Source of the DNA: Portulaca oleracea
Lineage: Eukaryota > Streptophyta > Magnoliopsida > Caryophyllales > Portulacaceae
Reading direction: 5' to 3'
Assembly: GCA_029582165.1 (NCBI GenBank)
Contig: CM055868.1
Span: 9,313,501 to 9,377,500 of the forward strand
Length of the DNA stretch: 64,000 nucleotides
Positions within the stretch are counted from its first letter, which is position 1. Each line of letters starts with the position of its first letter. The notes under the pieces were generated by a model, which saw nothing but the letters and a program-made list of their open reading frames with translations, ran no database searches and had not been told where the DNA came from. Of this stretch, positions 1 to 10,978 are shown piece by piece. A program made the position numbers and the translations under genes.

Positions 1-661
1 GTGGTGAAAGAGAAGTGGGAAGAGTCCATGGGCCTACATGACAACATAGTGGATGAAGTCAAAGATTGTGGCAAAGCATTTGCAATATGGGGGAGAGATC
101 GATTTGGTAATCTGGGGAACAAGATCCATGAACTAAGATGTAAATTTCAGGAGCTTTGCAGCGACAGGCCCACAACCCAAAACTTGGAGGCCCGGAAACT
201 GGTGGAGGAACAGCTAGGAGCGCTGGAGGAAGCAAATGAGAAATATTGGGCCCAACGGGCCCATCATCAAGCCCTAAAGGAAGGAGACTGTAACTCAACA
301 TACTTTCATGAAAGGGTGAAACAGAGGAGGAAAAAAAAAACAGGATTGAGAGATTGATTGATCATGAAGGAAATGTGCAAACAGGCAAAGAAGAGATTCA
401 GCAAGTCGTAGTGGATTACTACCAAATTCTTTTCAAGTCCAATATGCCAGATTTGAGGGATGTATCCTTTCCAGAACTGCAGGGTCGAGTATCTACTTCT
501 ATGATTGATTAACTCTAGAGGAGCTATACAGTGGAGGAAATTGAAGCCGCCATGATGCAGATGAGATCGACGAAATCTCCGGGGCCGGACGGATTTTCGG
601 CCTTATTCTACTAGAAATACTGGAGTATTGTCAAAAAGGAGGTGTACGCAATGGTGGGAGT

Positions 662-1465
662 ATGCCCCCTAACCTCAACCATACGTTCATAACGCTTATT
701 CCGAAAGTCAAACATCCACAGGAGATGAAGGATTTGCGACCAATTGCTTTAAGCAATGTACTCTACAAACTAATCTCAAAGATCATTGTGAACCGCCTAA
801 AACTGTGGATGGACTCTATCATTGATGAGCGACAATCGACTTTCATTCCCGGGAGATTAATTACAGATAATGCGATGTTGGCGTTTGAAGTTTTCCATCA
901 TCTGAAGCGAAAGAAGCGAGGAAAACGGGGGTGGATAGCGGCGAAAATAGATATGAGTAAAGCCTATGATAGGGTGGAGTGGAGCTTCCTGAATAAGGTC
1001 TTGGACGAAATGAGATTGCCAGAACACCTGATCGCCGTGATTATGAAATGAGTGACTACGATCACATATACATTCTGTGTGAATAGAGAACAAGTCGGCT
1101 TCGAAACACCGGAAAGAGGTTTACGTCAGGGCGACCCTCTCTCCCTGTACCTCTTTCTGTTAATTACGGAGGGTCTTAATGCACTGATACAAAGGGAGGT
1201 TGAGGCAAAAAGGTGGCAAGGAATCAAAATCTGCAGGGGAGCGCCGGTAATCACTCATCTTCTCTTTGCCGATGATAGCATTTTTTTCTTGAAGGATAGG
1301 TGGGAATATCTTGAAGCTTTGAAGAGAGTGTTGGCCAACTATGAAATATTATCGGGGCAACAAATAAATACGGAGAAGTCTGAAATCTACTTCAGTAGCA
1401 ATATTGGAGCGGATAGGAGAGTACGAGTCCTCGCAAACTTGGGTATGAAAGAAATACAACAGTAG
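662..1465 (+). pseudogene. LINE reverse transcriptase core, broken
   Basis: Two open stretches (662-1051 and 1052-1465) together cover most of a LINE reverse transcriptase. The first has FITLIPKVKHP, the ALSNVLYKLISK block and IDMSKAYDRVEW, which includes the first catalytic Asp. The second has RGLRQGDPLS and LLFADDSIFF, the catalytic DD pair. A TGA at 1049-1051 separates them in one frame, and TAG at 1464 ends the second piece. Upstream, KSPGPDGF near 570-595 belongs to the same domain but is followed by an in-frame TAG near 611. It is a relic of the element's polymerase for target-primed reverse transcription. Confidence 0.9.
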
Positions 1466-2312
1466 AAGAAGTATTTGGGGCAGCCGCTTCTTGTGGGAAG
1501 ATCGAAGAAAATCATCTTTGATGATCTGAAGAAAAAAAATATGGGCTCGATGCCATGGATGGAAGGAGAAATGGGTCTCTCAAGCAGGCATAGAGGTATT
1601 GTTGAAAGCTGTCATTCAGGCTATTCCCCTGTACGCGATGAGCATATTCAAACTTCCTGATTCTTTTCACACAAACGTTAGCAGTATGATGAGTAGGTAT
1701 TGGTGGAGTGGTGATCGCGATAAGAGAGGTTTACACTGGATTCGATGGTCAGAAATGTGCACAAGAAAGGAAGCGGGTGGAATGGGTTTCAGAGATATGA
1801 AACATTTTAATTTGGCTATGCTTGCCAAACAGGCCTATCGTCTGGTTACAAGACCGGACTCGCTAGCATGCTCCTTGATGAGAGCTCGTTATTTTCCTAG
1901 GGGAGATGTATTGACAACAAAGGTGGGCTTCCAGCCGAGTTTTGTTTGGAGGGGCATCTTAGAAGGAAGGTATCTGTTGCTGTAAGGGCTGGGTTGGAAT
2001 GTGGGGGACGGACGGAGCATTAAGGAATGGGGAGATAGATGGGTAGATGTGACTGGAAATTACTTCCTAGGTATCCCTGATGAAAATAAGAAAAACTGGA
2101 GGGTTGAAAGTCTTCTTAAAGAAGGCGAGGAGAATGAATGGGACATGGATCTATTACACTCTCACTTTGAGGTGGATGTGGTGAAGGTTATTGTAGACAT
2201 TCCGCTTCCAAGAGTTAAAAGGGGAGACCAAATCCGTTGGCTTTTCACAAAAAATGGGGAGTATACTGCTAGGAGTGGCTATCATCTTGCCAAAAGTGTT
2301 GCGAAGGGATCG

Positions 2313-3288
2313 ACCTCGGTACCTGCGAAGAGATTAATCTGGCGGAAGATTTGGTCCTTGGGGGTGCATCCGAGGGTCAAGAACCTTGTTTGGAGACTGG
2401 CAAAAGGAATCATCCCAACGGGATTAAATTTACGACAGCGACACTGTGGAAACACATCCAGATGTGCAATCTGTCAAAGAGATGAGGAAAGCACACGTCA
2501 TGCCTTTTTAGAATGCCATTGGACGATCGAGGTTTGGTAGTTTTTGGGGTTGGTTCATATCCAAACTGTGCAAGGAGGGAATGGGGCAGCATGGGTAGAG
2601 AGGGTAGTTGATATGCTCGACCAAGATAACGCTGCTCTTTGGTGCTATGGGTTGTGGAGTGGGCGGTGGGCGAGGAATGAAGCTGTTCATAAAGGGAAAA
2701 TAGTGGATCCTGGGATGGTGGCGGAAAGAGCGGCAAAGATGTGTAAGGAATACTTGGACTCGAGAACAGAACTGTTAGGAACAGGTGATAGAAGGTGTAC
2801 AGTTAAATGGAAATGGGGTTTTCAGGGTGTCAAAGTCAATGTGGATGCGACATGTGACGGAACCAGGGGAGTGGTGCCCATCGGATATGTTGCAAGAAAT
2901 GAGGATGGAAGCTTTAATTGGGAATAGGGTTGATCGGAGATGGACGGCGGAGTTTACTGAAATGCAGGCCATAAGCTTTGCACTGGATGTCTCTGCAGAG
3001 CGGGGAGTGGAAAAGGGGGTGATATAGAGTGATGCAAAAGGGGTGGTAGATTTGCTCAATAATGGAGTCACATAGAGGGGGACAGGAGCTTTGGTGGCAG
3101 AGGAAATCAAAGATAAATTGAGAGCTGGTGGTGTTGCAGAAATCATTTGGGTAAGGAGGAATGCGAATGAAGTGGCCCATCGATTGGCAACATGGTGTTT
3201 ACACCAAGATAGTGATATGTTCTTTTTCAATGATGTGCCTGAATTTCTTTTGGATGTACTATTGGAGGATTCTCTTAACATTGAATGA
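2313..3288 (+). pseudogene. LINE zf-RVT and RNase H-like C-terminal region, broken
   Basis: The stretch to 2540 carries the zf-RVT motif found C-terminal to many plant LINE reverse transcriptases (HPRVKNLVWRLAKG, then CAICQRDEESTRHAFLEC). From about 2820 an RVT_3/RNase H-like fold begins (KVNVDATCDG). It continues in other frames with WTAEFTEMQAISFAL and ends in VRRNANEVAHRLATWCL, with a stop at 3286-3288. TAG codons at about 2538, 2925, 3025 and 3073 break it. It is the 3' end of the LINE described above, just before its A-rich tail. Confidence 0.85.
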
Positions 3289-3331
3289 ATGAATGGCCGT
3301 GTGCCAGTTTTATCAAAAAAAAAAATAATAC

Positions 3332-3600
3332 AATCATTTACAATAGTACTAATACGTACGTAAAATTAAAAACATATCAATTAAAAGTCGATGACATAAA
3401 ATCACACAACTTAAATAAATACGTCATACAATATATTAATTAAAAATCAACGATTTAAAATAACTTTAAAAAACCAAAGACTCACGCGTAGATAAAATTA
3501 AAAATAAAAGTAAATGACTATAAAAATATAAAGGACCTAAAAACGACTTAACAAAATAAATAACGGACAACGTCACTCCTTTGGCTTGCTGCATTTCTAT
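3332..3600. other. A+T-rich spacer
   Basis: No gene is visible. The stretch is rich in AAAATTAAAA-type words and lies between the LINE tail and the Harbinger transposase relic. It may be the non-coding end of the Harbinger element, but I found no convincing terminal inverted repeat. Confidence 0.5.
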
Positions 3601-3647
3601 TCCATATTTCTTCAACTAAATCCACTTGTAAACGCTTATGTAGCTTT

Positions 3648-4850
3648 TCATCTTGCACGATTGCTATTTGTTTCAAGTGATATCATAGCAAGGATGACGT
3701 TCATGACAGATATTAGGCACCAGTGCAGAATCATCAACATTATCATATTCAAATGCAAGGACATACGTGTCTCGTTCATCCTCTCAATCATATTGTACAG
3801 GACAATGCAAGCCTTCATTATGAGGCCCATGTCTTTCTTCTTCATGTATAAAGCTGCCCCACGAACTATGGCGAAGCGAGCTTGTAGTACACCAAATGCT
3901 TGCTCTACATCTTTTCTAACACGCTCTTGACGCTCAACATATAATTTTGCCTTTGGACCCAAAGACATTGGAATAATTTTCACAAATGTAGCCAATTTGG
4001 GATAAATGTCGTCTGACAAATAATAACCTATCGTGTACTTGTTACCATTCACGACATATTCACATTTTGGTGCCTAATTATTTTACACATCATTAAAAGT
4101 GGGGAACGGTGGAGAACGTTGATGTCATTCATGTTGCCTGAAATTTCAAAAAAGCATGTCATATCCATGTGTCATATGAAACAACTGCTTCGAGAATAAT
4201 CGTGAGAGTCTTGTAAAATCCTTTTGGAAACTGTACCCTATAAGATGATGGACAATTCTCTGCATTTCTAGTGATGCAATCAATGTTTCCTAACATACCA
4301 AGAAAGTTACGAGCTTCCCCTACTTGCAATAGGCGATCAACATCTGCTTGAGATGGTTTCCTTAAGTACTCTTCTCCAAACACTTCAATGACCGATTTGC
4401 AGAACCTCTTGAGACACTCTAGACCTGTGTTTGCACCAATCTTAAGATATTCATCCACACAATCAACAACTACACCATAAGCCAATATTCACATGGTTGC
4501 AGTGCACTTAGTGAGTGGTGTTAACCCACGTCTACCAGCTGCATCATGCCTTAGTTGGAAATATTTTGAGTGTCGATTAAGTGCCTCAACTACGTGAAGG
4601 AATCAGGATCTTCTCATTCTAAATCTGCGACGAAAATGCCCTTCATTATAGAATGAGTTAGCTGCAAAGTAATCCTTGTATAGTCAATCGTGGGCTTCTT
4701 TGCGATTTCTCCAAATAAACCCTTTTCTTCTTTCTCGGACTTGTTGATGTTGAAGGGCACATTCTTTGTGCAACTTGGGAGATACATATATTTTACATTC
4801 GTGGAGTGACAATTTAGAATTGATTAGGAAGAACAAATCATAAAACAAAT
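3648..4850 (-). pseudogene. PIF/Harbinger transposase (DDE_Tnp_4) relic
   Basis: Read on the minus strand, the pieces join in the order of plant PIF/Harbinger transposases. An N-terminal block (about 4790-4500) contains FRRRFRMRR and RHDAAGRRGLTPLTKCTAT. A middle piece (4485-4159) contains AYGVVVDCVDEYLKIG and GMLGNIDC with the first catalytic Asp. A linker has NDINVLHRSPLF. A C-terminal piece (4052-3648) has YYLSDDIYPKLATFVK (second Asp) and RKDVEQAFGVLQARFAIVRG (catalytic Glu). TAA, TAG and frameshifts interrupt it, so it is inactive. The family cuts and pastes DNA with 3-bp TWA target duplications. The neighbouring ORF1 relic on the same strand supports one element. Confidence 0.9.
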
Positions 4851-5215
4851 AAAGCAACATGGATAGAAGATGTGTCATATTTCAATAACTAATTTTTTTT
4901 AATCCATAACACTTAGAATGAACTTCATTACAAACATTAAGTACAACTCCACATTTAGAAAGAAGCTACACTATTGTGGGATACACTAATACATACGACA
5001 ACTACTTTTAATCTTAGATACATAGAACATAAGTACTACTCGATGTGGGGTTGTTGGCAATACTTGGCTTTGATTTCATTCTTTTTACTTATCCAATATT
5101 GTTTTTCATCTTTCGGCATCCCACTAATGTCCATTAAGAGAATCTTGTCATCCCATTGCTTAGATATCTCCATTATCTTTTCCTCCTTGAGTTTAACTAA
5201 ACGAGCAAACAACTA

Positions 5216-6167
5216 ATTTCTTTCTGTAAGTTGGGTGTCCAACTTCGCCATCTGAGTGGATATGATATCTGTGATGGAGTTGATAGCTTGCCAATTTTAC
5301 TTCCTTTTGGCAGCCTTTTTGCCAATGGGTCGATCCTCCCTAATCGAGTCTCCATCGGTTGCCAATGTTTGTTTCTAATAGTTACCTCCATCAAGTTTGA
5401 CATTTCCCTTTCATATTGGCTGGTATTTTAGCAACTACCACCAATTCTCAAGAGTAAACTTTCTCCCCTTATTATCACGCTGAATGTACAACTCATGAGC
5501 ATGTTATATCACATCATCTATGTTCCAACCACTTTGAGCGTTACATGTGGCTTCATCCACACATGCTGAGAACTTGGTTACTAGAGGTTTTTGATCGATT
5601 CCATCAAGCATTCATGACCTTTGTTGTCCTTGGACGAAAGCTACTCAGTGTATTTTGCATGTATAGGATTTCACCCTTTTCCAAATGCTTCTTTCTTTTG
5701 GTCATTCCCCACAATGACATCTATATTAATCCAACTTCGTATCAAGAGCTCATCCTCCTTTTGTTCACATTTCCTTGCACCTCCACCTCTACCACCCCTT
5801 TCATTTCATCTGAGTAATCTGATAAGTCCATTGCTTCAGTTTTTGTTTGACGATGGCGTTGAGTTGCTCCCTCCAAATAAGTTGCTTCGCGGAGGTCGAT
5901 GATGTGGTGGCAGGTAATATGGATAGTAACCATGGGGAGTTGAGTTAATCCTTGTGGAGGAATAACATTATATAGAGGTGGATAATATGGTTGGTAGTAG
6001 TCAGGAGGAGGTTGGTTGGATCCACTTGGAGGCATAGAAGCAGATGGGTGATGTGGTTGGAGTGGTACAGTGGGGGTTCGCCTGAGGTGAATTTGGAATG
6101 AATGATGAAGTCGTCGGATTTGATGTTGCATTATCGCCTCCAACTGACATACTTGAAAACGATCCAT
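5216..6167 (-). pseudogene. Harbinger ORF1-like (SANT/Myb-like, GST T3-like) relic
   Basis: The open stretch 6167-5742 (141 residues) has a Pro/Tyr-rich N-terminal part. Past its stop, a further segment on the same strand near 5745-5670 reads ELLIRSWINI, then VGNDQKKEAFGK. That resembles the SANT/Myb-like domain of the protein often annotated in plants as glutathione S-transferase T3-like, which accompanies PIF/Harbinger transposases. ORF1 proteins of this group are thought to help the transposase reach the nucleus and bind DNA. Stops and frameshifts follow the first 141 codons. The assignment rests on the SANT-like segment and on its position next to a transposase relic on the same strand. 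Confidence 0.65.
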
Positions 6168-6424
6168 TTCAAGTAGGTTTCATATTCCACCCTACAATTT
6201 ATTTTAATGTTGAAATTAAGCTCTAGCTAGCCAATAAATTTAATTGAAGACTCTAGTATAATGATTAATTTCTATACACAATAATTTTGTAACATGAAAC
6301 GTTTCTTTGTACTTACAAACTCGTTAAACATATTAATTTACACAATAATTTCATAAGTTACCATGTCAACATACACAATAATTTTGTGAGTCCACATTTG
6401 TAGAAAATTAATTAATTTCGCAAG

Positions 6425-7080
6425 TATTAAACGTTTCTTTATGGTACTCTAATGTGACAAATGATTTAATTTTACCACATCAACTAATTAAACATGTGAG
6501 TGATTAATATTTAACATAACACTATCATACTTTAACATATCAACTATTTTTTTTTCTTTTGAAACCAAGATATCAACTAATTAATTTCTACACGACCACG
6601 TCAACATTACACATTTGTAGAAAATTAATTGATATTCTACTTTTTAGAATCATAATCAATTATCCTACAATTTGAACTCTCTAATAATTACATAATTAAA
6701 TTACGAATAACAAAAATTAATTTCTATACTTACAAGCACAACGCAACAATTAATTAAGTATAAAGTATTAACATAAAGCGTTTCTTTATGGTACTCTAAT
6801 GTGGCAAATAATTTAATTGTATCATATCAACTAATTAAACATATAAGTCACTAATCTTTAACATGCCAACACTATCATACTTTAAGATGTCAACTAATTA
6901 ATTTCTATACTACCACGTCAATATACTCTATAATTTTGCAAGTTACACATTTGTAGAAAATTAATTTGTATTTTACTTTTTAGCATCATAATCAATCATC
7001 CTACAATTTGAACTATCTAATAATATAATTAAATTATGAATAACAAAAATTAATTTCTATACTTACAACCACAAAGATAC
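6425..7080. repeat. Tandem A+T-rich duplication, unit about 330-350 bp
   Basis: Two neighbouring blocks (about 6425-6745 and 6770-7080) share long stretches, including TTTCTTTATGGTACTCTAAT, ACATTTGTAGAAAATTAATT and AATTAATTTCTATACTTACA. Many substitutions separate the copies. No coding potential is visible. The block probably belongs to the non-coding part of the Harbinger remnant, but this is inference. Confidence 0.75.
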
Positions 7081-7790
7081 CAATTAATTAAATATTAAAA
7101 TATAACGTCAACACTAAAACATACTTTAACATGTCAACACTAATAATTAATTTACCAAAAAAATTAATTTATACGTATCAACTTTTTTTATACTAAAATT
7201 AAATGTTATCAACAAAACTTAAATTTATAATTGAATTATATATGAACTTACAAATTACTTCACTTCACCTTAGTTTGCTTCTTTTTTTTTTGTTTTGAGA
7301 AACTTAGTTTGCTTCTTGGTTGTACACACAAGATCCTTCACAAACACAATTATAAATATGATTAATCATAAATACAGTTATAAACATAATTAAATTGTAA
7401 ATTATGAAAAAGTTTCAACTACTTACACTAATTTTTTGAAGGATGAAAATGAGAGTTGTTCGAGTTCAAGTCCTCTCATATAAATAGACATAGTATTTTT
7501 TTCAAAAAAAAAAAAGAAATGTGTTGCTAGCCGTTGGGTAACGGCTACATGAGATTATTTTCTTTCTTTCTTTCTTTTTTTACTTGAATGGGTAGTTGCA
7601 CAAATTTCCACAAAGAAAAAAAAAGAAAAGGGGTGATAAGAGGAGGAACGCTACACTATCCTCTTGTCATTCCCCAATTTTTCATTCCTCATTATATGAA
7701 AACTTGGGAATGAAACACATGTTCCAAGACAAAAAAAAAATCACACATTGCACTTGGACTTATGATCATAGAAAAAGATTGGTTATGATT
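7081..7790. other. A+T-rich spacer with homopolymer runs
   Basis: No gene is visible. The stretch has T and A runs (near 7280, 7508, 7560-7580, 7615-7625 and 7730-7740) and a short inverted repeat (CATTCCCCAA near 7670 against TTGGGAATG near 7704-7712). Confidence 0.5.
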
Positions 7791-7793
7791 ATA

Positions 7794-8038
7794 CTCTCTC
7801 TGTTCCTTAACGAGTGTCAACTTCCCTAACTATTTTGTCTCTTTTTATTTATCAATTTTACGTTTTCAATAATTAAAATACTCATATTACCCTTAATTAA
7901 TGAATTAAATTTTTATTTACCTTTCTCTTTTTTTTAATGAGGGATATACTTGTCCATATACATTTTTTTCACTCTATTTCCAAGACACATTGATTTTCTA
8001 AAGTTAGTTTTTTGACATTTAAAAAGGAACAGAGGGAG
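7794..8038. mobile_element. Stowaway-type MITE (Tc1/mariner), 245 bp
   Basis: The left end CTCTCTCTGTTCC and the right end GGAACAGAGGGAG are inverted copies of the classic Stowaway terminus. TA dinucleotides flank both ends (7792-7793 and 8039-8040), the target duplication of this superfamily. It has no coding capacity and would be mobilised in trans by a mariner-like transposase. Confidence 0.88.
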
Positions 8039-8820
8039 TAGATTCTTTTTGTCCGAATTTTGATACTGAGCAATTATTCAAATATAATATTTTTAATTTT
8101 TCTATTATCCAAACTCGATTTCAACCCGAATTAAGATTTGTCCAAATTGTTCGACCTCATCCGACCAAACGAAATTAAGGCTGTATTCGACAGTAGCGTT
8201 TGGGGTAGAGTTTAGCGTATTGACCAAGTCAAAACTCTGATTGTATAAATATTAGCGTTCGGTAAGTTAGTGTTTGGAGGAGCGTTTAGCGTTTTAGGGA
8301 GCATTTTGTGAAACGCTAATAAAGTTAACGTTTCATATATTTCGGTAAAAAAGTACCCTTTGAAAATTTTATCATTGTAAATTATTGATAGGGAAATTGG
8401 ATTCTAATAATACGAACTTTTGCCATATAATACTTAATAATACGAACTTTTGATTTGATGATTAATAAACTTTGACCCCCTGTTGCTCCAAATAGTACGC
8501 CACCGTGTTAAGTTGAAATTAACTCGGTGGCGGGACGACGTGGCTGCGCACCTAGGTCTGTTGACTTGATCACGTCAGCAATGTTGACTTAAAAAAAGTC
8601 AGGTCAGCCTTTTTTGTCTCATTCTTCCCTCTCCTTCAATCTCCTTCGTCCCTCTTCTTTCTTATATGGGCTCATCCTCCCCCATGATTTCTTCTCCTCT
8701 TTTGGGCTCATCCTCCTCCTCAGTTTGAGTTTCGTTCTCAATTGTTTCGAGAGGTATTTGTTCGATTTCGAGCATTTTCACGGAGTTTCTGATGTGATAA
8801 TTTTAATTGAGTACGTTTTT

Positions 8821-8927
<107 letters not shown>

Positions 8928-8942
8928 CTTTGGAGGTTGAAG

Positions 8943-9071
8943 ATGATGTCGAGGGGGTTTTTGGGGTGGTCGCCGTCCCACATACAGCCATTGATGCCAG
9001 TGTCGGAGGTTTCAGAGACGCCGGAGTCGCTGTCGCCGTACACCGACCCTAACCCCGACGGTTTGGATTAA
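8943..9071 (+). pseudogene. Captured exon fragment resembling the N terminus of ABCB6/ABCB20-type ABC transporters
   Basis: An ATG-ATG start opens a 42-codon frame ending at TAA (9069-9071). It contains GWSPSHIQPLMPVSEVSE, followed by ETPESLSPY. From memory, the plant ABCB6/ABCB20 (P-glycoprotein 6/20) N terminus has the same run of Trp-Ser-Pro, His, Gln-Pro-Leu, Pro-Val-Ser-Glu-Val-Ser-Glu, Pro-Glu-Ser and Ser-Pro-Tyr. The parent proteins are plasma-membrane ABC transporters linked to auxin export. Only the soluble N-terminal leader is here, with no membrane or nucleotide-binding domain. It lies between the inverted repeats of the Mutator-like element, so it is best read as a transduplicated piece of host gene. 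The C+G-rich codons contrast with the flanks. The identity rests on memory of the family, not a search. Confidence 0.7.
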
Positions 9072-9840
9072 TTTGAAGCTATACTAAACTAAACACAAAG
9101 GTGAAATCTCTAAATATCTGTTATAAAACCACTCTTCTTAGGTCGATTAATTTGAAGCTTAGGGAGTGCACGCCTAATTGATAAGGCAATTCTGCCCTCC
9201 TTCATCCAAAATTGTCAACAGTCAATAAACATCAAACTCACTCAGGGAAAAAACATTAGGGTTAGTCAAAAGGCTAGCATCAAATTGAATCGATGAAGGC
9301 CAAAGTGAATGGCAAATAATCGAAAATCCATCGCCTTTTGTTTCTGGATTACCGCAATTAGCAAAAATGCAACCAAATTTAAATGAATAACCCTAACATC
9401 TTAAATGGAGGAAAAGAGGGAAGTTTTAGAGGGGGAAAGAGATTTCATGGGGCGAAAAGAGTGGAAACGTACTAGTTTCGGGGCCGGCAAGGTGATTCTA
9501 TAGAGCTTAAAGCTTGGAAGTCGCCATGAATGCAATGTCTCAACCTCTGGGATGATTCTATCTCCTATTTCTCTCTCTAGAAATATGGGTGGGTCGAGAA
9601 GGTGACTGGGGGCGTACAAGGATGAAATCTTGGTTGGGTTCCCCAACGACTGTTCTTATAGAGCTCCAACCCCCCCCCCAACAATTTTTGTCAATGCCCG
9701 TCTCCTCCTCTACAACTACCAAACAACCAACAATATCTAGATTCCCTTTGTCTAGGCTGAATTTGAGCCCAGAAGAGGAGAAGAAATCACGGGGGAAGAT
9801 AAACCCAGATGAGAAAGAGGAGGGATGAAGGAGACTGAAG
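9072..9840. other. Interior of the Mutator-like element, no clear gene
   Basis: No convincing gene is visible. Short frames exist on both strands (for example 9646-9401 minus and 9589-9828 plus), but none resembles a family I know. There is a C run at 9671-9680 and a purine-rich stretch at about 9770-9880 leading into the right inverted repeat. It may hold an intron or more of the captured locus. Confidence 0.4.
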
Positions 9841-9961
9841 GAGAGGGAAAAAAAAAGGAGAGGGAAGAAAGGAGACAGAAAAGGCTGACTTGGCTTTTTT
9901 TAAGTCAACATTGCTGACGTGGCCAAGTCAACAGACTCAGGTCCGCCGCCACGTCATCCCG

Positions 9962-10951
9962 TGATGTATAATGGGATGAAAGAGATCTCATTACACATAG
10001 AATTCAGAATCTTTAAAAACCAAGATAAGAATCTTCTTCTCTAAGTTCTAAAGAATCAACTAAACTCAATGAAAAAGATGAAGATAAGCAAAAAGATGAA
10101 TGAATTCGTTTACCAAGATTGAATTGAACGATTGTGTTTGATGAATGTAGGATGAATGGCGTTTGAATGGACGAACGATGGTGATGGAATGATGAACGAA
10201 TGTACCTTGAACAATTGAATGTCAATTGATACTTGGAAGATCAAACAAACATGATTGAATGAAGATTGACGTTGGAATGGATGAATGAACGAATGAAATG
10301 AATGAAGGATATGTTTGGCTTTTGAAGAATCTTGGAGGATACAGGCACACCACCTTCAAGAATGCTTCAATCTCTTCCTATCACCACCAAGGACGCCACC
10401 CTAGGCTAGAAGAAGATGATATGATCGAATCTCCCTCAAGAGAAACGAAAAGACTAGCAAAAGCTAGAGAGAAACAACACCAAGTTGTATTTGATTTGTA
10501 TTTGTAATATGAATTGAATGAGATTACAAGAGGCCTAAGGGGGGTATTTATAGTAATCCTAGCCCTCCCTAAACGTGTAAAAATCGAGAACTAGGCCCCT
10601 TGAGGCTTACATCATCCTACACATTTATTACATCATAAAAACTCTAAAATACAACTCTAGAAAGAAAAGACTATAACTCCTTCAATACTTGTCCAAACTT
10701 CAAGATTCAAAGATCATCGGAAAGCTCTTTCAATGCTCTTTAATCTATCTTCGGATGACTTCCTCATTAGTCGCATGTATCTAGAGTTATATAGCAAATT
10801 ACCAAGTTGCCCTTGTTGAAGCTATTCATACGTGAAAGATACTTGAGTGAATGATGCTCTTTTGCCATGTAACCGAGTATTAGGCTCCCATGATACATAT
10901 TTGATGTCTCCCTTGATGTCCTTGATGTATATGGCCATCAAATATACATCA
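9962..10951 (-). repeat. LTR (3' LTR in element orientation)
   Basis: This is the left copy of the long terminal repeat, 990 bp, starting TGATGTATA and ending TATACATCA. It is very similar to 12690-13691 over its whole length, with scattered substitutions and a short length difference near 10160 (against about 12900). The close match suggests a fairly recent insertion. Confidence 0.95.
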
Positions 10952-10978
10952 TACTCCCCCGGTTGAAAAAGTTTGTCC

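Larger units (their letters stand above)
1..3331 (+). mobile_element. Decayed L1-type LINE retrotransposon (reverse transcriptase to RNase H and A-tail)
   Basis: This is a non-LTR retrotransposon whose 5' part lies outside the window. In order on the + strand I see the endonuclease-RT linker (1-357, with AQRAHHQALKEGDCNSTYFH), the start of the reverse transcriptase (KSPGPDGF near 570-595), RT core pieces (662-1465) with RQGDPLS and the catalytic FADDS near 1265-1280, a zf-RVT domain (about 2320-2540, with CAICQRDEESTRHAFLEC) and a C-terminal RNase H-like domain (about 2820-3288, with VNVDAT, AEFTEMQA and VRRNANEVAHRLA). An A-rich tail follows at 3316-3330. At least six stops or frameshifts separate the pieces, so it cannot encode a working protein. 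The order and tail are those of plant L1 elements with a fused RNase H. Confidence 0.93.

Noticed and set aside
7670..7712. Short inverted repeat around CATTCCCCAA
   Set aside because: The arms are only about 9-10 bp and have no target duplication, so no element can be supported.
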